Shown one piece after another: positions 11,483-20,738 of a DNA stretch of 64,000 bases (position 1 is the stretch's first letter; each line of letters begins with the position of its first letter). Where the stretch lies: assembly GCF_002288825.1 (NCBI RefSeq), contig NZ_NSLI01000001.1, forward strand, positions 248,001 through 312,000. The letters are read 5' to 3'. The position numbers and the translations under genes were made by a program. Source of the DNA: Sphingomonas lenta. GTDB lineage: Bacteria; Pseudomonadota; Alphaproteobacteria; Sphingomonadales; Sphingomonadaceae. The notes beneath the pieces are model-generated. The model saw only the letters and a list, made by a program, of their open reading frames with translations. It had not been told where the DNA came from and did not search any database.

Positions 11483-11973
11483 CGCGCGCCGGCCTGCTCG
11501 CGATCCTGGTGATCGCCGCACCGGTGGCGGGGACGCTGGCGAGCGTCGCGATCAACGAGGCGCAGCTGCGCGACGCGACCGAGTGGCGGATCCCGATCAC
11601 CGGCTATGATCCGCGCGATCCGCTGCGCGGGCGTTACGTCGCCTTTCAGTACGACTGGACGGTCGCGGGCAGGCGGACGGCATGTCCGAGCGGCGATTGC
11701 GTGCTGTGCATGGAGGATGGCGGGCGACGCGTCCGCGTCGAGCCGAGGAGTGCCGTCTGTCCGGCGTCCGTTGATGCGGTGGCGAGCGGGCTGTTCGTGC
11801 GCTACGCGACGGAAGGTGGTGGAACGCGGGCGACCGCCGCGACGCGCATCTGGGTATCGGAGGCGCGTGCGCCCGAACTCGAGCGGCAGCTTCAGACTCG
11901 GCCGATGGTGGCGGTTTCACGATTGACGCGGAGTGGACGGCTGATCGCCACCCACCTCGAGCCCGCGCCCTGA
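11479..11973 (+). CDS. GDYXXLXY-type membrane-anchored protein
   Basis: This protein of 164 residues has an N-terminal signal anchor (LLAILVIAAPVAGTLA) and the motif DPRDPLRGRYVAFQYDW, a variant of the GDYXXLXY signature. Here Arg-Tyr replaces the usual Asp-Tyr. Cysteines cluster at CPSGDCVLC. The family has no established role. It usually accompanies a DUF2157 protein, as here with a 4-bp overlap. Confidence 0.78.
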   Translation: MTRAGLLAILVIAAPVAGTLASVAINEAQLRDATEWRIPITGYDPRDPLRGRYVAFQYDWTVAGRRTACPSGDCVLCMEDGGRRVRVEPRSAVCPASVDAVASGLFVRYATEGGGTRATAATRIWVSEARAPELERQLQTRPMVAVSRLTRSGRLIATHLEPAP

Positions 11974-12016
11974 GACGGCCAGACCGCCCTCTCGACGAGA
12001 GGGCGGGGGCCGATGG

Positions 12017-12103
12017 TTAGAAGGTGGTCGCGACCACCCCGACCACCAGCGCCTGCGTCGCGATCGCCACGAAGGTGCTCGCGACCGCTTCCAAGCTGCG
12101 CAT
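12017..12103 (-). CDS. Small hydrophobic microprotein (28 residues)
   Basis: A 28-codon frame reads MRSLEAVASTF followed by VAIATQALVVGVVATTF and a stop. A clear AGGAG ribosome site lies 8 bases before its ATG. The product is almost a single membrane helix. Nothing else explains this gap. It lies between the GDYXXLXY gene and purB, 105 bp beyond the purB stop. Real translation is unproven. Confidence 0.5.
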   Translation of the reverse strand: MRSLEAVASTFVAIATQALVVGVVATTF

Positions 12104-12207
12104 GGTATGGTCTCCTATGCCGGAAGAGCCCGGCACGGAAGATATGGGTTCGTTGCGCGGCGGCGCACGTTTATCGCGTGCGATCGCGAATGCAGCGGAT
12201 GCACTCG

Positions 12208-13533
12208 TCAGGCGGGTTCCGCACTCCCGAACACGCGGGCGAAGATCGTATCGACATGCTTGAGGTGGTAGCCGAGGTCGAACTTGTCCTCGATCTCCTG
12301 CGCGGAAAGGGCGGCGGTCACCTCCGGGTCGGCCAGGAGCAGGTCCTTGAGCGAGAGCGCGCCGTCGCTCTCCCATACGCGCATCGCGTTGCGCTGGACG
12401 AGGCGGTAGCTGTCCTCGCGATTGACGCCGGCTTGCGTCAGCGCGAGCAGCACGCGCTGCGAGTGGATGAGGCCGCCCATGCGGTCCATGTTCCGCTGCA
12501 TGCGATCGGGGTAGACGAGCAGCTTGTCCACTACGCCGGTCAGGCGGGCGAGGGCGAAGTCGAGCGTGACCGTCGCGTCGGGACCGATGTAGCGTTCCAC
12601 GGACGAGTGGCTGATGTCGCGCTCGTGCCAGAGCGCGACGTTCTCGAGCGCGGGCGTGACGTAGCCGCGGACCATGCGGGCGAGGCCGGTGAGGTTCTCG
12701 GTCAGCACCGGGTTGCGCTTGTGCGGCATCGCCGACGAGCCCTTCTGGCCGGGGGAGAAATACTCCTCGGCCTCGAGCACCTCGGTGCGCTGGAGGTGGC
12801 GGACCTCGGTCGCGAGCCGTTCGATCGAGCCGGCGATCACCCCCAAGGTGGCGAAGAACATCGCGTGGCGGTCGCGGGGGATGACCTGCGTCGAGACCGG
12901 CTCGGGCGTGAGGCCCAGCTTGGCCGCGACGTGCTCCTCGACGCGGGGATCGATGTTGGCGAAGGTGCCGACCGCGCCGGAGATCGCGCAGGTGGCCACG
13001 TCGGTTCGAGCGGCGGCGAGGCGGTCGCGGTGGCGCGCGAACTCGGCGTGCGCTTGGGCGAGCTTGAGGCCGAACGTGACCGGCTCGGCGTGGATGCCAT
13101 GGCTACGGCCGATGTTGGGGGTGAGCTTGTGCTCGTAGGCGCGGCGCTTGAGCACGGCCAGGAGCTGGTCGAGGTCCGAGAGCAGGATGTCGGCGGCGTG
13201 CGCGAGCTGCACCGCTAAGCAGGTGTCGAGCACGTCGGAGGAGGTCATGCCCTGGTGCATGAAGCGCGCTTCGTCGCCGACCTGCTCGGCGACCCAGGTC
13301 AGGAAAGCGATGACGTCGTGCTTGGTCACCGCCTCGATCGCGTCGATGCGCTCGACATCTATTGTGGGGTCCGTCGCCCACCAGCGCCACAGCGCTTCCG
13401 CCGCGCTTTTCGGCACTACGCCGAGGTCGGCGAGCGCGTCGGTCGCGTGCGCCTCGATCTCGAACCAGATCCGGTAGCGCGACTCGGGCGTCCAGATCGC
13501 GACCATGTCGGGGCGGGCGTAGCGGGGGACCAT
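12208..13533 (-). CDS. purB: Adenylosuccinate lyase
   Basis: This 441-residue enzyme of the fumarase/aspartase superfamily cleaves SAICAR and adenylosuccinate in purine synthesis. The signature [11 protein letters not shown] and the helical-bundle layout are intact. The N-terminus ([14 protein letters not shown]) is typical of the short PurB group. It is a lone gene on the minus strand. The 178 bases upstream hold no recognised element. Confidence 0.98.
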   Translation of the reverse strand: MVPRYARPDMVAIWTPESRYRIWFEIEAHATDALADLGVVPKSAAEALWRWWATDPTIDVERIDAIEAVTKHDVIAFLTWVAEQVGDEARFMHQGMTSSDVLDTCLAVQLAHAADILLSDLDQLLAVLKRRAYEHKLTPNIGRSHGIHAEPVTFGLKLAQAHAEFARHRDRLAAARTDVATCAISGAVGTFANIDPRVEEHVAAKLGLTPEPVSTQVIPRDRHAMFFATLGVIAGSIERLATEVRHLQRTEVLEAEEYFSPGQKGSSAMPHKRNPVLTENLTGLARMVRGYVTPALENVALWHERDISHSSVERYIGPDATVTLDFALARLTGVVDKLLVYPDRMQRNMDRMGGLIHSQRVLLALTQAGVNREDSYRLVQRNAMRVWESDGALSLKDLLLADPEVTAALSAQEIEDKFDLGYHLKHVDTIFARVFGSAEPA

Positions 13534-13711
13534 TTACATCCTGACGGCTGGATTGAGACCGGGCGGGCGTTAGCAGGGATGGGTGGCGGCCTACAAACGA
13601 CGCGACGCCGCAACTATATGCTAAACATCCACGTAGCTGGTCGAGCAAAGACCGCGTGATCGGCGCGTCGAGCCTAAGTCACGCCGGAGCTCGGCTTGGA
13701 AAGGACATGGG

Positions 13712-14086
13712 ATGAGGAAGTTTCTTCTCGCGGCCGCGACTCTCGTCGCCGCTCCCGTATCGGCGCAGCAGGCGACGGCGCCCGCGCAGAACGGCGTCAC
13801 GTCGGGCGCGGGCTCGATCACGACTGCGCCGGTCGCCACTTCGGCGGACGTCGCCTCCATCGTCGCGCGCGAGTTCCCGTCCTACGACCGCGACCGCGAC
13901 GGCTCGCTGAACCAGAACGAGTTCGGTGAGTGGATGGTGAAACTTAAGACGATCGCCGACCCGAACGTGCGCGCAGACGCGCCTTCGACCAAGACCTGGC
14001 TTAACGCCGCGTTCGCGCAGGCGGACTCGGACAAGTCGCGGTCGCTGACGCTGGGCGAGCTGACGGGCTTTCTTTCGCCCGCTTGA
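13712..14086 (+). CDS. Secreted EF-hand protein
   Basis: This 124-residue protein has a cleavable signal peptide (ending near PVSAQQA). Two EF-hand loops follow, DRDRDGSLNQNEF and ADSDKSRSLTLGEL. The second departs from consensus: the usual glycine is replaced by Arg. The product is probably a periplasmic or exported calcium-binding protein, like other small sphingomonad EF-hand proteins. It converges on radC with a 3-bp gap. No partner is evident. Confidence 0.8.
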   Translation: MRKFLLAAATLVAAPVSAQQATAPAQNGVTSGAGSITTAPVATSADVASIVAREFPSYDRDRDGSLNQNEFGEWMVKLKTIADPNVRADAPSTKTWLNAAFAQADSDKSRSLTLGELTGFLSPA

Positions 14087-14089
14087 GGA

Positions 14090-14794
14090 TCAGATCAGGC
14101 CCTGGACGCGGAGGCTGACATGGCCGTTCGCGCCGATGATCAGGTGGTCGTGGACGGCGATGCCGAGCGGCTTGCCCGCCTGGACGACCGCGCGGGTGAT
14201 GTCGATATCGGCGCGGCTGGGCGAGGGGTCGCCCGAAGGGTGGTTATGGACGAGGATGATCGCCGCCGAGCCTAGGTCGATCGCGCGACGGATCACCTCG
14301 CGGACGTAGACGGCGGCCTGGTCGGTCGTGCCGCGGCTCATCAGCTCGTCGCGGATCAGCATGTTTTTGGTGTTGAGGTGGAGCACGCGGACATGCTCCA
14401 CGCTCTCGTGTGAGAGCCCCGCGCGCAGATAGTCGAGCAGCGCCTGCCAGTTCGACAGCACCGGCCTTTCGGCGATGGGCGCGCGGAGCAGGCGAAGGGC
14501 GGCGGCTTGCGCGATCTTCACCGCGGCGACCGAGGTCTCGCCCATGCCGTCGACGCGCCGCAGCGCCTCGCCGTCCGCCGTCAGCACGCCGCCCACGCCG
14601 CCGAACTCGCGCAGCAGGCGCTTGGCGAGCGGCTTGGTGTCGCGGCGCGGGATGGCGAGCGCGAGGAGGTACTCGATCAGCTCATGGTCGAGCAGCGCGT
14701 CGCCGCCGCCGGTCGCGAGCCGCTGGCGCAGGCGGGCGCGGTGGCCGGCCCCATCGTTAACGGCTTCGTTCTCTGCGGGGTCGGCGTCGGCCAT
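14090..14794 (-). CDS. radC: RadC-family JAMM-domain protein
   Basis: This 234-residue protein has an N-terminal helix-hairpin-helix-like part (VDGMGETSVAAVK) and a C-terminal JAMM metalloprotease-like domain with HNHPSGDPSPSRAD. The family was once linked to DNA repair, but its biochemical role is unsettled. All metal-binding residues of the JAMM motif are present. It is divergent from the ydbH-like gene. Confidence 0.93.
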   Translation of the reverse strand: MADADPAENEAVNDGAGHRARLRQRLATGGGDALLDHELIEYLLALAIPRRDTKPLAKRLLREFGGVGGVLTADGEALRRVDGMGETSVAAVKIAQAAALRLLRAPIAERPVLSNWQALLDYLRAGLSHESVEHVRVLHLNTKNMLIRDELMSRGTTDQAAVYVREVIRRAIDLGSAAIILVHNHPSGDPSPSRADIDITRAVVQAGKPLGIAVHDHLIIGANGHVSLRVQGLI

Positions 14795-14886
14795 TGCTCG
14801 GGAGCCTAGGGCGGCGGTTCACGCGATTGCAAGGACCGTCGCGCCATGCGAACGCCCGAACCTGAGTTAGTCCACGGAGCGACGCG

Positions 14887-17800
14887 TTGACGGAGGAGAG
14901 CGACGGCAGCCCAGCCCGCCCGGCCCGCCGTCGCCTGCGCGTCGCGCTCACCGTCCTCTCCGCGCTGGTCGTGCTGCTCGCCGGGTCGTGGCTGCTGCGC
15001 ATTCCGATCGCGGGCCGCGCGATCGACCGCGAGCTGGCGAGCGCGGGCGTTCCGGCGCGCTATAATGTCGAGACCTTGGAACTCGGGCGGCAGCGGCTGA
15101 CGGACGTCGTCATCGGCGACCCGGAGCGGCCCGACCTCGTCGCCGACTGGATCGAAACGGGCACGCGGCTGAGCTGGAGCGGGGCGACGGTCACCGCGGT
15201 GCGCGCGGGGCATGTGCGGTTACGCGGGCGACTGGTGGACGGGCGCGTGTCGCTGGGCGCGATCGACCGGCTGCTGCCGCCGCCGTCGGGCAAACCCTTC
15301 GCGCTGCCCCGGCTGTTCCTGGACGTGGCGGACGCGCGGATCAGGTTGGAGACGCCGATGGGCGTCGTCGGCCTGCGCCTGAGCGGGCGCGGGCGGCTGG
15401 ACGACGGGTTCGACGGGCGGCTCGCGGCGGTGAGCCGGCGCGTGGAGGCGGGCGGTTGCGTCGCGCTGGGCGTGGCGGCGGCGACGCGGGTGAGCGTGAG
15501 CGACACCGCACCGACGGTCGACGGGCCGGTGCGCGCGGCGCGGCTGGTCTGCGAGGGCGGGTCGGCGGAGGCGGTGCGGACGGACGCGCGCGTGGCGTTC
15601 ACGCCGGCGCTGGACGGCTGGCGCGGGTCGGCGCGGCTCGCGACGGGCGCGATCGCGGCGGAGGTGGCGCGGGCGGCGTCGGCGTCGGGGAGCGTGAGCT
15701 TTGACGGCGATGCGCGTGCGACGGCGGGACGGGCGGAGTTGGCCCTGGCGGGGCTGGCGAGCGAGCCGGCGACGGCGCGGCGGCTGGCGCTCAGGGGTGA
15801 ATATCGGATCGGCGACGGCGTGGCGTTCGACGGACGCGTGCGGGGCGAGGGTGTTGCGGCGAGTGGCGTGCGGCTCGATGCGGACGCGCTGGCGGGTACG
15901 CCGCTGGAGCCCATCGCACGGCAAGTCGCCGCCGCGGCGGCGCAGGCGGGCCGGGCGTTCGCGGTCGACATGGGCCTGACGGTCGACACGCGCGAGGGGC
16001 TGGCGATCGAGGTAGCGGAGCTTGCGGCAAGATCGGCGAGTGGCGCGCGGGTGCGGCTCGACGGCGGAGAGGGGGTGAGCTGGTCGCGCGCGGGGCTGCT
16101 CGTCGACGGGACGGCGCTGGTGAGCGGGGGCGGGCTGCCCGGCATGCGCGTGTCGCTCGACCAGGCCGCGCCGGGTGCGCCGATCGGCGGGCTGGCGCGG
16201 GTCGCCGCCTATGAGGCGGGCGGGGCGAGGCTGGCGCTGACGCCCGTCTCGTTCACCGCAGCGGGCGGCGGGGCTACGCGGATCGCCACCACGGCGACGC
16301 TGTCGGGACCGATCGGCGACGGACGCGTGGATGGTCTTACGATGCCGCTGAACTTGGTGTGGGACGGCGGGAACCGGCTCGCGATCAATCCGGGCTGCAC
16401 GCCGGCGTCGCTCGATCGGCTCCGGGTGGCGGGGCTGACGCTCGCGCCGACGCGGCTGCGCCTGTGCGCGACCGAGGGCACGCTCATGCGGGTGGCGGAC
16501 GGGCGCGTGACCGGCGGCGCAAGTATCGTCGCGCCGCGCATCGCCGGGCGATTGGGCGCGACGCCTGTCGAGTTGGCGGCGAGCGGGGGCGAGGTGTCGC
16601 TCGCCGGCCGGGGCTTCACCTTGCGCGACGTGGCGGCTCGGCTGGGCAGCCCGGGGCGTGTCACGCGTATCGACGTTGGGCGATTGCAGGGCCGTATCAG
16701 CGGCGGCGCGGTCGCGGGCACGTTCGCCGGCACGGGTGGGCGGATCGCCAACGTGCCGCTGCTGCTGTCGGACGCGGCGGGCGAGTGGCGGCTGGCAGGC
16801 GGCGTCCTCACGCTAGGCGGCGCGACCACCGTCACCGACGCGGAGCAGCGGCGGTTCGAGCCGCTGCTGAGCCCCGACGTGGCGTTCCGGCTGGCGGACA
16901 ACCGCATTTGGATGACGGGCACGCTGGTCGAGCCGACGACGCGGACGGAGGTCGCGGACGTGCGGATCGCGCACGACCTGCCAAGCGGCCGCGGGGAGGC
17001 GCTGCTCGATGTGCCGGGCGTGACGTTCACCGAGCGGCTGCAGCCGGAGGCGCTGACGCCGCTGACCTTCGGTGTGATCGCCGACGTGCGCGGCACGGTG
17101 CGCGGCGAGGGGCGGATTGCCTGGTCGCCGCAGGCGGTGACGAGCAGCGGCGAGTTCCGCACCGACGACACCGACCTGGCGGCGGCATTCGGACCCGTGG
17201 AGGGGCTGGCGACCACCATCCGCTTCACCGACCTGCTCCAGCTCCGCTCCGCTCCGGGGCAGGTCGCGACGGTGCGCTCGATCAACCCGGGCGTGCGGGT
17301 GACCGACGGCGTGATCCGGTACCAGACGCTGCCCGAAACGCGCGTGCAGGTGGAGGGCGGGCGCTGGCCGTTCGCGGGCGGCGAGCTCAGGCTGGAGCCG
17401 ACGCTACTCGACTTCTCGCAGCCCGTGCCCAAGCGGCTGACCTTCCGCGTGACGGCTATGGAGGCGGCGCAGTTCCTGCAGCAGTTCGAGTTCGAAAACA
17501 TCAACGCCACGGGCGTGTTCGACGGCGTGCTGCCCATGGTGTTCGACGAGCGGAGCGGGCGCGTGGAGGGCGGCAGCCTGGTCGTGCGGCCCGGCGGCGG
17601 TACGCTCGCCTATGTCGGCGAGCTGACGCAGCGCGAGCTCGGCTTCTGGGGCGACCTCGCGTTCCAGGCGCTGAAGTCAATCCGCTATCAAAATCTGACC
17701 ATCGGCGTGAACGGGCCGCTGGCGGGCGAGATGGTGACGGACGTGCGCTTCGCGGGCGTGAGCCAGGGCGAGGGTGCCAAGTCGAACTTCATCGTCCGCC

Positions 17801-17997
17801 GGCTCCAGCGGCTGCCCTTCGTGTTCAACATCCGGATCAAGGCGCCTTTCCGCAGCCTGATCGACTCGGCCGCGAGCTTCTACGACCCGAAGCGGCTCAT
17901 CCAGCGCAACCTGCCGGCGCTGTTGATGGAGCAGAACAAGCGCGCCGCGCCGCCGCAACCACAGGTTCAGCCTCCCGCAAGCAGGAAAATGCCATGA
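14887..17997 (+). CDS. ydbH: YdbH-like large envelope protein
   Basis: This protein of 1036 residues has one N-terminal transmembrane anchor (VALTVLSALVVLLAGSWLL) and a long beta-rich periplasmic region. It matches the AsmA-like YdbH family, which spans the periplasm and takes part in phospholipid transport to the outer membrane. The call rests on layout and on the downstream ynbE and ydbL homologues, which form the same operon in Enterobacteria. The start is a TTG at 14887 with GGAG upstream. Its stop overlaps the ynbE start (ATGA). Confidence 0.85.
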   Translation: MTEESDGSPARPARRRLRVALTVLSALVVLLAGSWLLRIPIAGRAIDRELASAGVPARYNVETLELGRQRLTDVVIGDPERPDLVADWIETGTRLSWSGATVTAVRAGHVRLRGRLVDGRVSLGAIDRLLPPPSGKPFALPRLFLDVADARIRLETPMGVVGLRLSGRGRLDDGFDGRLAAVSRRVEAGGCVALGVAAATRVSVSDTAPTVDGPVRAARLVCEGGSAEAVRTDARVAFTPALDGWRGSARLATGAIAAEVARAASASGSVSFDGDARATAGRAELALAGLASEPATARRLALRGEYRIGDGVAFDGRVRGEGVAASGVRLDADALAGTPLEPIARQVAAAAAQAGRAFAVDMGLTVDTREGLAIEVAELAARSASGARVRLDGGEGVSWSRAGLLVDGTALVSGGGLPGMRVSLDQAAPGAPIGGLARVAAYEAGGARLALTPVSFTAAGGGATRIATTATLSGPIGDGRVDGLTMPLNLVWDGGNRLAINPGCTPASLDRLRVAGLTLAPTRLRLCATEGTLMRVADGRVTGGASIVAPRIAGRLGATPVELAASGGEVSLAGRGFTLRDVAARLGSPGRVTRIDVGRLQGRISGGAVAGTFAGTGGRIANVPLLLSDAAGEWRLAGGVLTLGGATTVTDAEQRRFEPLLSPDVAFRLADNRIWMTGTLVEPTTRTEVADVRIAHDLPSGRGEALLDVPGVTFTERLQPEALTPLTFGVIADVRGTVRGEGRIAWSPQAVTSSGEFRTDDTDLAAAFGPVEGLATTIRFTDLLQLRSAPGQVATVRSINPGVRVTDGVIRYQTLPETRVQVEGGRWPFAGGELRLEPTLLDFSQPVPKRLTFRVTAMEAAQFLQQFEFENINATGVFDGVLPMVFDERSGRVEGGSLVVRPGGGTLAYVGELTQRELGFWGDLAFQALKSIRYQNLTIGVNGPLAGEMVTDVRFAGVSQGEGAKSNFIVRRLQRLPFVFNIRIKAPFRSLIDSAASFYDPKRLIQRNLPALLMEQNKRAAPPQPQVQPPASRKMP

Positions 17998-18179
17998 AGG
18001 TGATGATGAGAGTCGCGACCATATCGGGGCTGATCGCGGCGTTGCCGGGATGCGTGAACATCACTGCGCCCGACAAGCCGATCCAGATCAATCTCAATAT
18101 CAACGTGACGCAGGAAGTCGTGTATAGGTTGGACAACGAGGCCAAGTCCTTGATCCAGCAGAATCCGAGGATCTTCTGA
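17994..18179 (+). CDS. ynbE: YnbE-like lipoprotein
   Basis: This small protein of 61 residues has a lipoprotein signal ending LPGC (C20). The mature part reads PIQINLNINVTQEVVYRLD, as in YnbE. In E. coli YnbE stacks with YdbH to complete a bridge to the outer membrane. It overlaps the ydbH stop by 4 bp and the ydbL start by 1 bp, so all three genes are probably translated together. Confidence 0.88.
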   Translation: MKVMMRVATISGLIAALPGCVNITAPDKPIQINLNINVTQEVVYRLDNEAKSLIQQNPRIF

Positions 18180-18556
18180 TGCGCAGGCGGAATTGGGTGA
18201 TGGCGGTGGCGGCGATTGCGGCGGTGGGCGTCGCGGGAGCCGCTTGGGCGCAGCGTGATCCGGCCTACGCGGCGGCGCGCTCGGCGGGGCAGGTGGGCGA
18301 GCAGCCCGACGGCTATCTGGGCGTGGTGTCCGGCGGTGCGGACGTCCGCGCGCTGGTCAACAAGATCAACATTCAGCGCAAGGCGGCGTACACGCAGAAG
18401 GCGCAGGAGAGCGGGGCCACCGTCGAGCAGTTGGCGTTCACCAGCGGCTGCAACCTGATCGCGCAGACCGCGCCGGGGGAGAAGTACCGGACGCCGGGCG
18501 GGGCCTGGGCGACGCGCGGCGCGGGTGCGCCGGAGCGGGACCCGCGGTGCGTTTGA
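18179..18556 (+). CDS. ydbL: YdbL-like (DUF1318) periplasmic protein
   Basis: This 125-residue protein has a signal peptide ending near AWAQRD and the DUF1318 pattern GYLGVVSGGADVRALVNKIN followed by R-x-x-Y. In E. coli, YdbL is a periplasmic chaperone that modulates YdbH-YnbE assembly. It is the last gene of the three-gene operon. Strong hairpins follow the stop. Confidence 0.87.
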   Translation: MRRRNWVMAVAAIAAVGVAGAAWAQRDPAYAAARSAGQVGEQPDGYLGVVSGGADVRALVNKINIQRKAAYTQKAQESGATVEQLAFTSGCNLIAQTAPGEKYRTPGGAWATRGAGAPERDPRCV

Positions 18557-18586
18557 GGTGGTGTCCTAACATCCCGAAGTGAGGCC

Positions 18587-18665
18587 CGACGTGGGAGCAA
18601 GTCCCACGTCGTCGAACGTCGGCTGACGCCGACGCCGGCCGGGCCGGGGCCTGTTGACAGGCCCC
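18587..18665. repeat. Cluster of three stem-loops between ydbL and atpI
   Basis: The first is a perfect 10-bp stem with CGACGTGGGA at 18587-18596 and its complement at 18602-18611. A 5-bp stem GTCGG/CCGAC follows. The third, GGGGCCTGT with its complement, covers 18646-18665. No T-run follows, so any terminator role for the ydb operon is only possible. Confidence 0.6.
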
Positions 18666-18680
18666 AAGCCCCTGCTAAAC
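18654..18680 (+). promoter_or_regulatory. Housekeeping-type promoter candidate for the atp operon
   Basis: TTGACA at 18654-18659 is followed after 15 bases by GCTAAA at 18675-18680 (TAAAC core). The -35 is a perfect match and the -10 is weaker. It lies 68 bases before the atpI start and inside the last hairpin of the preceding cluster. Confidence 0.5.
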
Positions 18681-18747
18681 GGCCCGTGCCTTGGCGGGGT
18701 CGCTCGCCGCTCGTGCGTTCCCCTTAGCATGTTCGAAGGAGGACCGC

Positions 18748-19068
18748 GTGGCGGAGAACGGTTCCGGACGGGATTCCCGGAGTGCGGAAGACCCGCGGCT
18801 GGACGCGCTGGATGACCGGCTGCGCGAGGCCCGGCGTCGCGAAGCGTTGCGGACGGGGCAGGTGCGCGAGGAGGCCGACCGCGGCTACTCGCAAGGCAAC
18901 CGCGTCCTCGCCGCGCTCATCGGGAGCCTCGTCGGCAGCGCGCTGATCGGCTGGCTCATCGACCGCTGGTTCGGCACGACGCCCTGGGCGCTGATCGTGA
19001 TGCTGTTCCTCGGGATAGCCGTCGCGTTCAGGCAGATCATCAGGATTTCAGGCGAGCGCCCGGAGTAA
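18748..19068 (+). CDS. atpI: AtpI, ATP synthase operon assembly protein
   Basis: This 106-residue protein has a charged N-terminal region and two transmembrane helices (VLAALIGSLVGSALIGWLI and ALIVMLFLGIAVAF). This is the AtpI layout: a small protein that helps assemble the c-ring. The start is GTG 18748 after AAGGAGG. An upstream extension is possible but lacks a ribosome site. It is first in the F0 cluster. Confidence 0.88.
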   Translation: MAENGSGRDSRSAEDPRLDALDDRLREARRREALRTGQVREEADRGYSQGNRVLAALIGSLVGSALIGWLIDRWFGTTPWALIVMLFLGIAVAFRQIIRISGERPE

Positions 19069-19109
19069 CCCGGGCGCTTTCCGTATCAAGCGAGGCATGG
19101 GCTACCGTC

Positions 19110-19901
19110 GTGGCGGAACAAAGCGGCAGAATCGACCCGATGCACCAGTTCCTCATCGAACCGGCGTTCGGTGAGCAGCGCTGGATCGTCGGCGGCTATG
19201 ACCTGACGTTCACCAATTCGGCGCTCTGGATGGTGATCACGCTCGGCGCGCTGTGGCTGTTCGTGCTGCTCGGCTCCCGCCGCGAGCTGGTGCCCGGCCG
19301 CTGGCAGATGGCCGTGGAGAGCTTCACCGGCTTCATCCAGAACATGCTGACGTCGAACATCGGGCCCGAAGGCAAGCGCTTCGTGCCCTATGTCTTCTCG
19401 CTCTTCATGTTCATCCTGTTCGCCAACGTGCTGGGATTGCTGCCCTTCGGCGTCATCCCCGGCGTGCACCCCTTCACCGTCACCAGCCACCTGACGGTCA
19501 CGGGCGTGCTGGCGATCATCAGCTTCGCCATCGTGCTGATCGTCGGCTTCGGGCGGCACGGCTTCCACTTCTTCTCGCTCTTCGTGCCGCACGGCACGCC
19601 GGCGCTGATGATTCCGCTGATCTTCGTCGTCGAGCTCCTGAGCTTCCTGGTGCGTCCTTTCTCGCTGGGTCTGCGACTATTCGTCGCGATGACCGCGGGG
19701 CACATCCTGCTGAAGGTGCTCGCCGCCTTCGTCATCAACGGCATCAATCTCGGCCCGGCTTACGCCGCGATCATCACGGTGCCGAGCTTCATCCTGATGA
19801 TCGGCATCACGCTCCTCGAGCTGCTGGTCGCCGCCATCCAGGCATACGTCTTCGCGCTGCTGACGTCCGTCTATCTGAACGACGCCGTCAATCTGCACTG
19901 A
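19110..19901 (+). CDS. atpB: ATP synthase F0 subunit a
   Basis: Subunit a (263 residues) is the proton half-channel of the membrane rotor. The essential arginine lies in SLGLRLFVAMTAGHI, and the following membrane helices and family length are normal. The start is a GTG that reads MAEQSGRIDPMHQF. It follows atpI and precedes atpE. Confidence 0.96.
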   Translation: MAEQSGRIDPMHQFLIEPAFGEQRWIVGGYDLTFTNSALWMVITLGALWLFVLLGSRRELVPGRWQMAVESFTGFIQNMLTSNIGPEGKRFVPYVFSLFMFILFANVLGLLPFGVIPGVHPFTVTSHLTVTGVLAIISFAIVLIVGFGRHGFHFFSLFVPHGTPALMIPLIFVVELLSFLVRPFSLGLRLFVAMTAGHILLKVLAAFVINGINLGPAYAAIITVPSFILMIGITLLELLVAAIQAYVFALLTSVYLNDAVNLH

Positions 19902-19941
19902 GTTTCGTCCTTCTCTTCAACATTTCCCACAGGAGTTTCAG

Positions 19942-20169
19942 ATGGATCAAGAAGCCGCCAAGCTGCTCGGCGCCGGTCTCGCCGCGATCGGCATGGGCAT
20001 CGCCGCCCTGGGCGTGGGCAACGTGTTCGCGTCATTCCTCGAGGGCGCGCTGCGCAATCCCGGCGCCGCCGACAGCCAGCAGGGCCGCCTCTTCATCGGC
20101 TTCGCGGGCGCCGAGCTTCTGGGTCTGCTCGCGTTCGTGACGATGATCATCCTGGTGTTCGTCGCCTGA
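19942..20169 (+). CDS. atpE: ATP synthase F0 subunit c
   Basis: This 75-residue hairpin of two membrane helices forms the c-ring. The proton-carrying glutamate is E58 in GFAGAELLGLLAF. The loop R-N-P (38-40) between the helices contacts F1. An AGGAG site precedes ATG. Confidence 0.98.
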   Translation: MDQEAAKLLGAGLAAIGMGIAALGVGNVFASFLEGALRNPGAADSQQGRLFIGFAGAELLGLLAFVTMIILVFVA

Positions 20170-20243
20170 CCGGCCGGCCGGAATAGCCGGCCGGCTTGGC
20201 CGGTCGGCGTTCCGGTTCGACGTCACAGGTCCGGGAAATCGCC

Positions 20244-20738
20244 ATGCCTCAGATTGAACAGATCGCAGCGACCTACGCGTCGCAGATCTTCTGGCTGCTC
20301 GTCACGTTCGGCGCCGTGTATTTCGGCATCGGCAAGCTGATGGTGCCGAAGATCCAGGCCGCCGTGGAGAGCCGCGACCAGCGCATCGCGGCCGATCTCG
20401 CCGCGGCGGAAGCGGCTCGCCGCGCCGCCGACGAGACGGAGGAGGCGTGGCGCGTCGAAATGGACCAGGCGCGCGCCGCCGCTCAAGCGGAGACCACTGC
20501 CGCCAAGGCGCGGGCGACCGCCGCCATGGAGACGCAGGTCAAGGCCGCCGACGGCGAGCTCGCGATGCGCTTGGCCCACCACGACCGCGCGGTTGCGGAG
20601 GCCAAGAGCGCGGCGATGGGCAATCTAGAGGCGATCGCCGCCGACGCCGCGCGCGACTTGGTGGCGAAGCTGTCCGGGGCGCAGGTCAGCCCCGAAGCCG
20701 CGAACGCGGCGGTGCGCAGGGTGATGGTCAATGGCTAA
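20244..20738 (+). CDS. atpF': ATP synthase F0 subunit b'
   Basis: This protein of 164 residues has one N-terminal membrane helix (QIFWLLVTFGAVYFGI) and a long Ala-rich coiled coil. It is the first of two b-type stalk subunits, which marks it as b', as in alphaproteobacteria and photosynthetic bacteria. ATG 20244 reads MPQIEQIAATYASQ. The open frame extends upstream without good initiation. It overlaps atpF by 8 bp. Confidence 0.93.
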   Translation: MPQIEQIAATYASQIFWLLVTFGAVYFGIGKLMVPKIQAAVESRDQRIAADLAAAEAARRAADETEEAWRVEMDQARAAAQAETTAAKARATAAMETQVKAADGELAMRLAHHDRAVAEAKSAAMGNLEAIAADAARDLVAKLSGAQVSPEAANAAVRRVMVNG

